Shown here in pieces: positions 11,069-13,509 of a stretch of DNA of 14,267 nucleotides. Numbering within the stretch: position 1 is the first letter of the stretch; each line of letters starts with the position of its first letter. The stretch covers positions 352,377 to 366,643 of the forward strand of contig MU646735.1 in the NCBI GenBank assembly GCA_026770585.1. Reading direction: 5' to 3'. A program made the position numbers and the translations under genes. The notes under the pieces are model-generated. The model was not told the DNA's origin. It did no database searches and worked only from the letters and a program-made list of their open reading frames with translations. The stretch is from Baffinella frigidus (lineage: Eukaryota; Cryptophyceae; Cryptomonadales; Baffinellaceae).

Positions 11069-12988
11069 GTTGGTAACACGCGTCTCTCTCTCACACACAC
11101 ACACTCTCTCACACACACTCTCTCTCTCTCTGGTGGTAACACGCGTCACTCTCTTTCTCTCTCTCTCTCGCGCGCGCGCTCTCCCTCTCTCTCTCTCTCG
11201 CAGAGGCGAGCAGAGCGCAGGACGCAGACAAGAGGAAAGAGGCATGGGACGCCTACTTCCAGACCACCTTCGCCAAGGGTCCCTCCCGTGAACCCTACAC
11301 CCTTTGTACCGCGAACCCAGCATGTCAACTTCAGAATAGTCGGTTAACCCGTGTCAACTTTAGAATAGTCGGTTGACCCCAGTGAGGCAGAGGAAAAAGA
11401 TGCTCGGCGGGGGAAAGAGGCGTCGCATCCACTCGAGGCTTGAAGATGGAGTATTTCAAATGTGAGGTTGTGAAATTTAGTACCATTCACGGGCAGGTTT
11501 GGTCACGTATCTGGGGGAATTCCCCCAGATACGTGACCAAACGCCCCTATTTATGTGAAATTTACTACACATGTTTTTTTTTCTTTTGTAAAATATTCCC
11601 TGTTTTAAAATAGTCACACTTCTAGCCTCGAGTGGGCATGCCTACTTCAACACTGCACTGCTAGCCAGAAGATTTTGTATTGGTCAACTTTGATCCCAGT
11701 TCACCGCACGTGTAGTAAATTGGACCCCCCCGGGGGGGTGCGAGATTCTAAAGTGGCGAGTTTTGAGGGGGGGTGGCGTAAGCAAAAGATGCTGGGTCTG
11801 GTGCACCAAACGTGCTCCCAGGGTCCTTCCCGTGAACCCTATACCCTATGACCCAACCCCTGACCCTCCAACCTCCTAACCCCCTAACCCTTCGCCAAGG
11901 ATGCTTGCCCTAATCCTGAATCTGTCTCAGTCTATTTGGGCTCACCATTTTGGTGAGCCATTTTGGTGAGCCAACGCTCTTTTCCGCTCTCTCCCTCGAC
12001 CACCTTAATAGGGTAACGTCCTGAAAACCGGGTAGTTAGACCTACGGCATTGCCTACGGTAGGCCGTAGGGCCCCTAGGACCTCATGTTTCATACGACCC
12101 CCCCTAGGCCCCTACGGCCTACCGTAGGCAATACCGTAGGCTTTACTACCCGGTTTTCAGGTCGTTGCCCTATAAACTTGTGCCTTGGTCATGCAAAACG
12201 CCAGCGAGGAACTTGGAGCCTACGGATTGCCTACGGTAGGTAGGGGGGCTGCTACGACTTTATAAAGCAAAACCATTTAAAAGTCGTAGGAGCCCCCCTA
12301 CCTACCGTAAACAATCCGTAGGCTGTAAGTACCTCTCTGGCGTTAGCTTGTTGCATTACTGGTGCCACGCCAGCGCCCGTGACTGGGTAGTAAATCGCAA
12401 AATATCCACTTTTGAGGAAATTCAAGCTAAGTTAAGCCAGGGTGTGGTTCAATCTGGGGACGTGTTTAATTTAAAAGAAACTGGATCCCTATTTGGTTAT
12501 TTTAGTTGGACGAAGGTTAATTAGGGACCTAGGTGAAATTAATTAGGGCTAGAATCCGGTTTGCTAGGCCATTTTCTTTCATTTTAAATTAAACGTGTTC
12601 CCGGATGTGGTTGTGCACTTGCCACTCGAGAATGCTGGAGGGGCCTATTTACATGTGGGGTTGTAAATATTTGTACCAGATGGGGTATTCCAACCTCGTG
12701 ACTGTGCTAATTTCGCAGAGTTGCGTGACCAATCAACGAAAGTTACTACACAAAGGCCCACTTTTAAAAGCACATCGGTTTTAAATAGGCCCCTCTAGCA
12801 TTCTCGTGTGGTTGAAGACGACGTTCTCCATGGGTACTCTCTCACGCTCTCTGTGTTAAGTTGTCGCCCGTTGGATAAAGACATCTCTCGCTAAAGTCAT
12901 CGCTCTCTCCTAAAGTCATCGCCCTTGGGGGGCAGGGATCATGCACGTGGAGGACCTGCTCAACGTTCAGACAACATTCTGTTCCAAG
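1696..12988 (+). CDS. EF-hand / glutathione S-transferase fusion gene (nine exons, 3' end outside window)
   Basis: Exons: 1696-1746, 1898-1963, 4970-5049, 5830-5905, 7008-7085, 7552-7648, 9380-9454, 11204-11278 and 12936-12988. Junction phases are 0, 0, 2, 0, 0, 1, 1, 1 and all agree, giving about 217 residues. Residues 1-66 hold an EF-hand pair, one canonical and one degenerate. From about residue 76 (MRLIYW) the protein follows a sigma-like GST: beta1/alpha1, then W-K-P-D-A-A-F-G-Q-L-P-V with the cis-Pro loop, the I-A-Q-S-M-A-I glutathione-binding turn, then the helical domain (DWDFAMSEMLLEQY, AWDAYF). GSTs conjugate glutathione to electrophiles or isomerise substrates, usually in the cytosol. 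The EF-hands suggest calcium control (inference). The usual Tyr near YF in beta1 appears as Y-W. The rest of the GST domain (about 80 residues) is not seen. The EF-hand part could instead be a separate upstream gene. Confidence 0.65.
1898..1963 (+). CDS. Exon 2: canonical EF-hand calcium-binding loop
   Basis: After GGGGGCAG the 22 codons read A-E-E-F-K-E-M-D-S-N-A-D-G-F-L-T-P-E-E-L-E-S. The 12-residue loop DSNADGFLTPEE has Asp1, Asn3, Asp5, Gly6, Leu8 and Glu12, the full EF-hand consensus, flanked by helical residues on both sides. It should bind calcium. The donor TCG|GTCCAG gives phase 0, matching exon 3. An alternative GT six bases downstream would break phase. Confidence 0.8.
1990..2047. 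mobile_element. Small hairpin element, 15-base arms
   Basis: AGCCACCAGAAGTGA at the left is the inverse complement of TCACTTCTGGTGGCT at the right, with 28 bases between. It lies about 26 bases after the exon 2 donor. It is too short to be autonomous and may be a minimal MITE. Confidence 0.6.
2307..2455. repeat. Interstitial telomere-type repeats (CCCTAAA on + strand)
   Basis: About 20 CCCTAAA or variant units (CCCTCAA, CACTTGA, CACTAAA), becoming more degenerate to the right. C-rich on the sense strand of the EF-hand/GST gene. The orientation is opposite to the tract at 1-571. Confidence 0.85.
2477..2656. mobile_element. MITE-like element with CCACGC termini
   Basis: CCACGCGACGAT at the left pairs with ATCGTTGCGTGG at the right. 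It interrupts a segmental duplication: the sequences flanking it are contiguous at 3128-3181, so the second copy shows the empty site. The interior carries TTGACAGATTTGTGGG, also found near 13092. Confidence 0.6.
3037..3105. mobile_element. Fragment of the CCACACAGCGG MITE family
   Basis: TTTCCGTTACCTTATCCGTA and the following bases, down to CCTACCGTAGGG, match the middle of the elements at 5645-5806 and 9942-10102. The TIR on the right is absent. Confidence 0.6.
3352..3432. mobile_element. Half copy of the CCACTCGAGGCT MITE
   Basis: This is the inverse complement of the left arm of the full element at 11429-11635, including TTTGGTCACGTA, GTACCA and the AGCCTCGAGTGG terminus. Only one arm is present. 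Confidence 0.65.
3493..3683. mobile_element. MITE-1 copy a, 191 bases, CCACTCGAGAATGC termini
   Basis: The left arm CCACTCGAGAATGCTAGAGG pairs with CCTCTAGCATTCTCGAGTGG at the right, and the pairing extends through GGGGCCTATTT. The core holds GGGTTGTAAATA, TTGTACCAGGATAA and AAAGTTACTACACA. Two more copies of nearly the same length are at 10190-10379 and 12622-12811. No clear target duplication is seen here. Confidence 0.85.
3728..3802 (+). repeat. 75-base dispersed repeat (TTACTCTCG...AGGTCCTAAATGAGGC)
   Basis: Copies: here, 5510-5585 in the same orientation, and about 9866-9940 inverted. All share CTTGAGTTGAGTGATACAAA and AGTCTATGAGCCTTAAG. The inverted copy directly abuts a CCACACAGCGG element at 9942, and this copy lies next to another at 3853. 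The repeat may therefore be part of a longer composite element. Confidence 0.65.
3853..3964. mobile_element. CCACACAGCGG-family MITE, reversed and left-truncated
   Basis: AACGGTAGGCAGTACCGTAG, GGATAAGGTAACGGAAAG and AAAATCCCTTCGTAGCCCGC are the reverse complement of the elements at 5645-5806 and 9942-10102. The right terminus is CGCTGTGAGG. Confidence 0.6.
4064..4204. mobile_element. Imperfect palindromic element related to 5344-5493
   Basis: TTGAGCAAACCATCGA at the left pairs with TCGACGATTTGCTCAA at the right, around the central palindrome GAAGCCGGAATCCGGCTTC. The layout matches the element at 5344-5493 (GAAGTCGGATTCCGACTTC core). It lies directly against the 253-base element starting at 4205. 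Confidence 0.6.
4205..4457. mobile_element. 253-base MITE with 98-base near-perfect inverted arms
   Basis: 4205-4302 and 4360-4457 are inverse complements over 98 bases with a single mismatch, around a 57-base unpaired centre. The termini read TAGAGCGATGG...CCATCGCTCTA, so a TA target duplication is possible. The arms contain a tandem GCCGGTTT triplet. The near identity implies a recent insertion or arm homogenisation. There is no coding capacity. Confidence 0.9.
4492..4555. mobile_element. Left part of a CCACACGGTGG MITE, cut by the next element
   Basis: CCACACGGTGGACTACGAAC, then CATCAAAAGTCAACTTGCC, matches 10789-10923. The match ends where the ACTTAGCAGC element begins at 4556. Confidence 0.7.
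4556..4690. mobile_element. ACTTAGCAGC MITE, copy a
   Basis: ACTTAGCAGC at the left and GCTGCTAAGT at the right are inverted. The interior CTTCACGGATACAGTCCATC and CGGAATTTCGCC is shared with 13510-13644. It follows the truncated CCACACGGTGG element directly and may have inserted into it. Confidence 0.8.
4788..4967. repeat. Long, well-preserved CCCTAAA array ending at an exon
   Basis: About 18 near-perfect CCCTAAA units, then six CCCCAAA variants, then CCCTAAACC. The array ends at the AG acceptor of EF-hand exon 3 (4968-4969), without any spacer. It is C-rich on the sense strand. The low divergence suggests recent insertion or turnover. Confidence 0.92.
4970..5049 (+). CDS. Exon 3: second, degenerate EF-hand
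   Basis: The acceptor is CCCTAAACCAG, directly at the end of a 180-base telomeric array. Codons read E-A-V-S-D-I-F-E-K-L-D-V-E-K-E-G-R-I-S-L-D-H-F-I-A-G, then TG. Aligned to an EF-hand loop, positions are D1, E3, E5, G6, I8 and H12. The missing acidic residue at 12 suggests weak or lost calcium binding. The donor CTG|GTACCA leaves TG, and exon 4 begins with G to complete a Trp codon. Two decayed copies of its 3' part follow (5190-5245, 5302-5327). Confidence 0.7.
5190..5245 (+). pseudogene. Decayed copy 2 of EF-hand exon 3 (3' part)
   Basis: Encodes E-L-D-L-G-K-E-G-W-I-L-L-D-H-F-L-S-G, then TG followed by GTGATG, closely parallel to the second half of exon 3 (K-L-D-V-E-K-E-G-R-I-S-L-D-H-F-I-A-G). 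Several changes alter the protein, so it looks relaxed or diverged. A usable donor is kept at 5246. The acceptor side is missing or weak. Confidence 0.7.
5253..5299. repeat. G-rich telomere-like patch between exon 3 copies
   Basis: GGGTTCAAGGTTTAGGGTTC and AGGGTTTAAA are degenerate TTTAGGG units. Here the G-rich strand is the sense strand, the one clear exception to the C-rich sense orientation in this gene. Confidence 0.65.
5302..5327 (+). pseudogene. Decayed copy 3 of EF-hand exon 3 (last ~26 bases)
   Basis: CTGCTCGATCACTTGATCTC and the following bases encode L-L-D-H-L-I-S-C, then TG|GT. This is a third reiteration of the 3' end of exon 3 with its donor. A G-rich telomere-like patch (5253-5299) joins it to copy 2, and a palindromic element (5344-5493) follows almost at once. 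Confidence 0.6.
5344..5493. mobile_element. 150-base palindromic MITE, CCACCAACCCTCACG termini
   Basis: The arms pair nearly end to end (CCACCAACCCTCACG with CGTGAGGGTTGGTGG, then TTGGGCA with TGCCCAA) and meet at GAAGTCGGATTCCGACTTC. The gap is very small, so single strands would form a long hairpin. Related to 4064-4204. Confidence 0.85.
5645..5806. mobile_element. CCACACAGCGG MITE, full copy a
   Basis: CCACCCAGCGGGCTACGAAG at the left pairs with CTTCGAAGTCCGCTGTGTGG at the right. The interior TTCCGTTACCTTATCCCTAG and GATTGCCTACCGTAGGGTCC recurs at 9942-10102 and in fragments at 3037 and 3853. A CCCTGAACCCTGAGCCCAG acceptor follows 6 bases later. Confidence 0.8.
5830..5905 (+). CDS. Exon 4: first beta strand and helix of the GST domain
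   Basis: After the telomere-like acceptor CCCTGAACCCTGAGCCCAG the exon supplies G to finish the Trp codon of exon 3. It then reads D-A-A-A-A-G-Q-I-P and M-R-L-I-Y-W-R-V-K-S-R-G-F-L-I-Q. This is the beta1 / R-x-x-x-I-R segment of a GST N-terminal thioredoxin fold. The Met before RLIYW could be an alternative start for a stand-alone GST. The donor CAG|GTCCAA is phase 0 and is also the first base pair of an introner-like element (5906-6011). Confidence 0.7.
5906..6011 (+). mobile_element. Introner-like element at the exon 4 donor
   Basis: It starts with the exon 4 donor GTCCAAAGTTGACGG and ends GCAGGCAG|AG, so it has a GT...AG structure of 106 bases. Inside are TTTGTACC, ATGTCAACTTGTG and a tandem repeat of AATAGTCCGTCAACC. 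Related copies are at 2131-2213, 7086-7172, 11279-11390 and partly at 13944-13980. Confidence 0.6.
6012..6071. mobile_element. Left half of the GATCTCATATGG MITE
   Basis: AGATCTCATAGGAAAACGG down to AAATTACTACAC matches the left arm of 7687-7826. It stops where a TG microsatellite begins. The right arm is missing. Confidence 0.65.
6072..6136. repeat. TG microsatellite
   Basis: About 32 TG units with two TT interruptions. It grows directly out of the TACTACACG core of a half MITE. Confidence 0.95.
6286..6302 (+). pseudogene. Short 5' copy of GST exon 5 (first)
   Basis: CTGGTGGCCGCGCATGCA resembles the start of exon 5 (V-V-A-A-H-A). It is followed by about 60 bases (to 6366) also found after the copy at 6770. 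That makes it part of a segmental duplication of about 80 bases, not a chance match. Confidence 0.5.
6574..6612 (+). pseudogene. Truncated 5' copy of GST exon 5 (M-R-N-F-S-W-D-G)
   Basis: GCGCACGCAGGGATGCGCAA and the next 18 bases match exon 5 almost exactly. The copy is cut at GGCG by a palindromic element (6611-6736). Its first bases appear separated from their acceptor (CACGCAG at 6521-6527) by an insertion of about 45 bases. Confidence 0.75.
6611..6736. mobile_element. MITE with CCACGCCAGAGGGCTCGA termini, inside an exon 5 copy
   Basis: CCACGCCAGAGGGCTCGA pairs with TCGAGCCCTCTGGCGTGG, 126 bases in total. It interrupts the M-R-N-F-S-W-D-G copy of exon 5 at 6610. Confidence 0.85.
6770..6788 (+). 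pseudogene. Short 5' copy of GST exon 5 with acceptor
   Basis: AACACGCAG precedes GTGGCGGCCGCGCATGCAG, close to the first 19 bases of exon 5. The upstream ACCCTCAACCCTGAACACTC is also shared with the real acceptor region (6980-7007) in degenerate form. Confidence 0.6.
6841..6978. mobile_element. CCACACGGTGG MITE, full copy
   Basis: CCACACGGTGGGCTTCGAGG pairs with the right end AGTCCACCGTGTGG. The interior has GTGACCAAGTTGCACCAGAA and AAGTTGACTTTTGATGAAAG. It lies 29 bases before exon 5. Other copies: 9491-9628, 10789-10923, 13751-13904, and partial at 4492 and 9678. Confidence 0.85.
7008..7085 (+). CDS. Exon 5: GST alpha1 end and beta2 region
   Basis: The acceptor AACCCACAG is followed by codons V-V-A-A-H-A-E-M-R-N-F-S-W-D-G-A-A-A-S-V, then P-D-D-W-K-P, with donor CCG|GTCTCG in phase 0. 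Joined to exon 6 this gives the characteristic W-K-P-D-A-A-F-G-Q-L-P transition of sigma-type GSTs. Three or more truncated 5' copies lie upstream and a 3' copy lies downstream (7173-7212). If the acceptor were the later CGCAG at 7025, the phase would not fit. Confidence 0.75.
7086..7172 (+). mobile_element. Introner-like element between exon 5 and its 3' copy
   Basis: GT at the exon 5 donor and AG at 7171-7172 bound 87 bases containing AAAGTTGACGGATTCGTACC and CAGCATGTCAACTTTAGCAT. The following bases resume exon 5 sequence (7173-7221). Confidence 0.55.
7173..7221 (+). pseudogene. 3' copy of GST exon 5 with its donor
   Basis: The bases encode S-V-P-D-D-W-K-P, followed by GTCTCGTTC, identical to the exon 5 donor region, then switch directly to CTAACCCCCAAACCC telomere-like sequence. 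An introner-like element (7086-7172) lies exactly between exon 5 and this copy. Confidence 0.75.
7222..7311. repeat. Telomere-like CCCTAAA block
   Basis: CTAACCCCCAAACCCTAAAC and variants fill the gap between the 3' copy of exon 5 and the 5' copy of exon 6 and end at a CCCAG acceptor. Confidence 0.8.
7314..7343 (+). pseudogene. Truncated 5' copy of GST exon 6
   Basis: CCTAACCCAG precedes 30 bases that match the start of exon 6 at 28 positions (D-A-V-F-E-Q-L-P-V-A). The copy then breaks straight into telomere-like TGCCCTAAACCC. Both differences change the residue, and one alters the conserved Gly before Gln, so it looks non-functional. Telomeric repeats flank it on both sides. Confidence 0.75.
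7344..7417. repeat. Telomere-like CCCTGAA block
   Basis: TGCCCTAAACCCTGAACCCC and a run of CCCTGAA units follow the truncated exon 6 copy. CCCTGAA is homogenised locally, unlike the CCCTAAA at 4788. After it, 7440-7550 is a GATA/GTTGATA-rich stretch leading to exon 6. Confidence 0.8.
7452..7550 (+). repeat. Short-period TTGATAC(A)GTAG repeat before exon 6
   Basis: Degenerate 9-15 base repeats of GTTGATACAGTAG cover the last 100 bases of intron 5 and end as GGTTGATACAG|GAC, so the exon 6 acceptor is the last unit of the array. Other units also carry ACAG. Confidence 0.75.
7552..7648 (+). CDS. Exon 6: GST glutathione-binding core
   Basis: After TTGATACAG the exon encodes D-A-A-F-G-Q-L-P-V-A-V-F-G-S-K-L-K, then I-A-Q-S-M-A-I-V-R-F-I-A-R-K-M and one base of Gly. 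The Gln-Leu-Pro-Val loop carries the invariant cis-proline, and Q-S with the following helix is the SNAIL/TRAIL-like glutathione-binding turn. This is the clearest family signature in the window. The donor ATGG|GTGCGT is phase 1, and exon 7 supplies GG. Codons are strongly GC-ending. Confidence 0.88.
7687..7826. mobile_element. 140-base MITE with GCGATCTCATATGG termini
   Basis: GCGATCTCATATGGAAACGG pairs with CCGTTTCCATATGAGATCGC. The inner arms have AAATTTACTACACACAA and TTGTGTAGTAATTTT. The right terminus overlaps the start of the 3'-half copy of exon 6. Confidence 0.85.
7821..7867 (+). pseudogene. 3'-half copy of GST exon 6 (protein sequence unchanged)
   Basis: Forty-seven bases match 7602-7648. 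Five bases differ (7827, 7853, 7856, 7857, 7859) and every difference is synonymous, so the copy still encodes I-A-Q-S-M-A-I-V-R-F-I-A-R-K-M. It keeps a donor (ATGG|GTGTGT). Its left edge overlaps the right arm of a palindromic element, and CGCAG before TCCATGG could act as an acceptor. It may be an alternative exon piece or a fragment of a paralogue. I label it pseudogene only because the 5' half is missing. Confidence 0.65.
7876..7913. repeat. CCCT microsatellite
   Basis: About nine tandem CCTC units just after the donor of the exon 6 copy. Confidence 0.95.
8443..8473 (+). pseudogene. Truncated 5' copy a of GST exon 7
   Basis: GCGTGCAG followed by AGATTGAAGGGGACACCGAC and TGGGATTTTGC matches the first ~30 bases of exon 7 with several changes. 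It stops where a GGGCCCTAA repeat unit begins, at the same exon position where copy c (9089) stops. Confidence 0.65.
8872..8933 (+). pseudogene. Long 5' copy b of GST exon 7
   Basis: About 61 bases follow GAGTGCAG and encode I-D-G-G-N-D-W-D-F-A-M-S-A-M-L-L-E-Q-Y-S. Compared with exon 7 there are six synonymous and two non-synonymous differences, which implies divergence under coding constraint. The copy breaks after the Ser codon into unrelated sequence containing a perfect AGTTGACGTCAACT palindrome. No donor matches that of exon 7. Confidence 0.75.
9089..9126 (+). pseudogene. Truncated 5' copy c of GST exon 7 with intact splice borders
   Basis: CCTGCAG, then bases encoding G-I-D-G-G-N-D-W-D-F-A, then AATTTG|GTGAGG. 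Both an acceptor and a near-consensus donor are present, so it could be spliced as a 38-base exon. Because 38 is not a multiple of three, using it in place of exon 7 would shift the frame. Confidence 0.65.
9212..9229 (+). pseudogene. Short 5' copy d of GST exon 7
   Basis: GAGCGCAG followed by GAATTGACGGGGACAACG matches the first 18 bases of exon 7 almost exactly, with the same CTAACCAAATC segment before it, and then diverges. Confidence 0.6.
9380..9454 (+). CDS. Exon 7: start of the GST helical domain
   Basis: The acceptor is CTGGGTGCAG, with CTAACCAAATC about 20 bases upstream as a likely branch-point region. The exon completes Gly and reads I-D-G-E-N-D-W-D-F-A-M-S-E-M-L-L-E-Q-Y-S, then D-L-W-A and one base (phase 1), ending CAG|GTAACA, the most consensus-like donor of the gene. 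The D-x-x-D-x-A/F-M-x-E-M-L-x-E-x-Y pattern is the alpha4 helix of sigma-like GSTs. Four truncated 5' copies lie upstream within one kilobase. Confidence 0.82.
9491..9628. mobile_element. CCACACGGTGG MITE, copy after exon 7
   Basis: Same organisation as 6841-6978 (GTGGGCTTCGAGGGTTTCGT at the left, CGTAGTCCAACGTGTGG at the right). It starts 36 bases after the exon 7 donor. Confidence 0.85.
9678..9756. mobile_element. CCACACGGTGG MITE, left half only
   Basis: CCATACGGTGGGCTTCGAGG, then GGTAACGTGACCAAATTTGC, matches the reverse of the right part of 13751-13904, and the element then breaks off. From 9757 to 9865 I see only a short imperfect duplication around TTCGTCCT. Confidence 0.65.
9942..10102. 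mobile_element. CCACACAGCGG MITE, full copy b
   Basis: CCACACAGAGGGCTACGAAG pairs with CTTGGAAGTCCGCTGTGTGG, 161 bases. The middle AACCCCCCTATGCCCCTACG and GTTGCCTACCGTAGGGTCCT is shared with the other copies. Confidence 0.8.
10190..10379. mobile_element. MITE-1 copy b, 190 bases
   Basis: The termini are CCACTCGTGAATCC and the imperfect GCATTCTGGTGTGG. The interior is nearly identical to 3493-3683 and 12622-12811 (TTTACATGTGGGGTTGTAAA, AAAGTTACTACACACATGCC). A short exon 8 copy follows immediately. Confidence 0.85.
10381..10402 (+). pseudogene. Short 5' copy of GST exon 8, next to a MITE end
   Basis: AGGCGGGCAGAGCACAGGAC matches the start of exon 8 at all but two positions. It begins two bases after the right end of the palindromic element 10190-10379. 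Confidence 0.5.
10683..10704 (+). pseudogene. Short 5' copy of GST exon 8
   Basis: GCGAGCAG then AGACGAGCAGAGCGCAGGAC and GC differ from the start of exon 8 by one base. A CT-rich tract precedes it, as for the real exon. Two still shorter versions (AGGCGAGCAGAGG) are at 10463-10475 and 10949-10961, both after GAGCAG. Confidence 0.6.
10789..10923. mobile_element. CCACACGGTGG MITE, reversed copy
   Basis: CCACACGGTGGTCCACGAAC pairs with CGTAACCCACCGTGTGG. The CTTTCATCAAAAGTTAACTT block is at the left, so it is inverted relative to 6841-6978. Confidence 0.85.
11204..11278 (+). CDS. Exon 8: GST helices alpha4/alpha5
   Basis: A long (CT)n tract ends in CGCAG. The exon completes Glu and reads A-S-R-A-Q-D-A-D-K-R-K-E-A-W-D-A-Y-F, then Q-T-T-F-A-K and one base of Gly (phase 1), with donor AAGG|GTCCCT. 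The R-K-x-A-W-D-A-Y-F motif matches the middle helix region of sigma-like GSTs. A second AG at 11220 gives the wrong phase, which decides the acceptor. Four short copies of its 5' end lie upstream, each after an AG or a CT tract. Confidence 0.78.
11279..11390 (+). mobile_element. Introner-like element between exon 8 and exon 8b
   Basis: GT at the exon 8 donor and GTGAGGCAG at the right bound 112 bases with TTTGTACCGCGAACCCAGCA and a tandem pair of TGTCAACTT...GAATAGTCGGT. Splicing it out would join exon 8 to exon 8b in frame. Confidence 0.6.
11391..11666 (+). pseudogene. Exon 8b: diverged second exon 8, split by a MITE
   Basis: After GTGAGGCAG the bases 11391-11428 read in the same phase as exon 8: E-E-K-D-A-R-R-G-K-E-A-S-H. 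After the 207-base palindromic element (11429-11635) and one copy of the target duplication GCAT, the frame resumes as A-Y-F-N-T-A-L-L-A (11640-11666). With the element and one GCAT removed, spacing to exon 8 is exact. No donor follows, so it is probably dead now. It may once have been an alternative or tandem-duplicated exon. Confidence 0.7.
11429..11635. mobile_element. 207-base MITE in exon 8b with GCAT target duplication
   Basis: CCACTCGAGGCT pairs with AGCCTCGAGTGG. It is flanked by GCAT at 11425-11428 and 11636-11639. The interior contains a 46-base perfect palindrome (11497-11542) and AAATTTACTACACATG. Confidence 0.9.
11817..11900 (+). repeat. Copy of the exon 8 / intron 8 junction with telomere-like filler
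   Basis: CAGGGTCCTTCCCGTGAACCC repeats the start of intron 8 (11277-11297). Degenerate CCCTAAC units follow, then CTTCGCCAAGG, the last 11 bases of exon 8, at 11890-11900 without the GT donor. Confidence 0.6.
11921..11985 (+). repeat. Dispersed repeat shared with 2082-2135
   Basis: TCTGTCTCAG, TATTTGG, TCACCATT and GCTCTTTT/CCGCTC occur in the same order at both sites. This copy adds a tandem GCCATTTTGGTGA and a 21-base palindrome (11939-11959). Confidence 0.6.
12009..12172. mobile_element. MITE rich in GCCTACGGTA, ATAGGG termini
   Basis: ATAGGGTAACGTCCTGAAAA pairs with TTTTCAGGTCGTTGCCCTAT. Arms of about 70 bases extend through ACCGGGTAGT and GCCTACGG to GTAGGGGCC. The next element (12191-12356) shares the CCTACGGATTGCCTACGGTA stretch. 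Confidence 0.8.
12191..12356. mobile_element. MITE with ATGCAA...AACGCCAG termini
   Basis: ATGCAA/AACGCCAGCGAGG at the left pairs with CCTCTCTGGCGTT/TTGCAT at the right. The inner arms GGAGCCTACGGATTGCCTAC and GTAGGTAGGGGGGCT pair with the right side, and a TAAAAGTCGTA/TACGACTTTA stem lies near the centre. Confidence 0.8.
12622..12811. mobile_element. MITE-1 copy c, 190 bases
   Basis: CCACTCGAGAATGCTGGAGG pairs with CTCTAGCATTCTCGTGTGG. It is flanked by TTG on both sides, a possible 3-base target duplication. Before it, about 12448-12620 carries an inverted pair GTTTAATTTAAAA / TTTTAAATTAAAC around one GGGCCCTAACC-like unit. Confidence 0.85.
12936..12988 (+). CDS. Exon 9: GST alpha5/alpha6 segment
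   Basis: After GGGGGGCAG, GG completes the Gly codon of exon 8, followed by I-M-H-V-E-D-L-L-N-V-Q-T-T-F-C-S-K. The donor is either AAG|GTAAAA at 12989 or AAC|GTTCAG at 12965; both are phase 0. F-A-K-G-I-M-H-V-E-D-L-L-N fits the helix that in GSTs reads like L-x-x-L-E-x-L-L. The shorter version is closer to family spacing. The fit is by phase and hydrophobic pattern, so it is weaker than for exons 5-8. Confidence 0.5.
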
Positions 12989-13356
12989 GTAAAATCACCA
13001 TTCTCACACTGCTAGGGCCAAGTTTTTGTATTAGTCAACTCGAGGCGAAAATCGGAAATCGAAGTACAACGATGGTGTATCTCGTTTCTAAAGTTGACAG
13101 ATTTGTGGGGGTGTTGGCTTTTACAAAGAATCCGGATTCGCAGTGCATTCTCATGGGCGAGGCCATGCAATTCAAACCGTGTTTTTGCTATCTTGGGGTG
13201 GTTTTTGTCCTATGGTAGAGCCATGTCGACGTTAAAATAACAAAAATTGATAAAATCCACCCTCGAGATAGCATAAAAGGCGGTTTAAATGGCCTCGGAC
13301 ACTAATTCCTGAGACGGGCTATCCCACGCCATTCCTGAGTGAGCTCTAGACCATCC

Positions 13357-13505
13357 TTATCTCAGAAAACGAGTTCTAAAACTCATTTTCTTAAGTCAAT
13401 TCCCCTACAAATTTGTCAAGTTAAGCGGAAAGTAAAGAATAAGTTGACGAATTCGTAGGGGAATTGACTTAAAAAACGAGTTTTAGAACTCGTTTTCTGA
13501 GATAA
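13357..13505. mobile_element. 149-base MITE with ATCC target duplication
   Basis: TTATCTCAGAAAACGAGTTC pairs with GAACTCGTTTTCTGAGATAA. The inner arms contain AAGTCAATTCCCCTAC. ATCC occurs directly on both sides (13353-13356, 13506-13509). The ACTTAGCAGC element starts at the next base. Confidence 0.85.
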
Positions 13506-13509
13506 ATCC

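Larger units (their letters stand above)
10497..11203 (+). repeat. CT-rich intron 7 array with a ~100-base duplication
   Basis: CT runs at 10497-10514, 10575-10648 and 10974-11201 alternate with TCTGGTGGTGGTAA units (about five) and with GCGAGCAGAGGCGAGCAGAG units. The block 10459-10560 is duplicated at 10936-11035. The last CT run serves as polypyrimidine tract for exon 8. A CCCA microsatellite (10734-10763) and a MITE (10789-10923) sit inside. Confidence 0.8.

Noticed and set aside
10275-11328. Frames rich in Arg-Glu or Ser-Leu repeats
   Set aside because: They are translations of the CT microsatellites on either strand.
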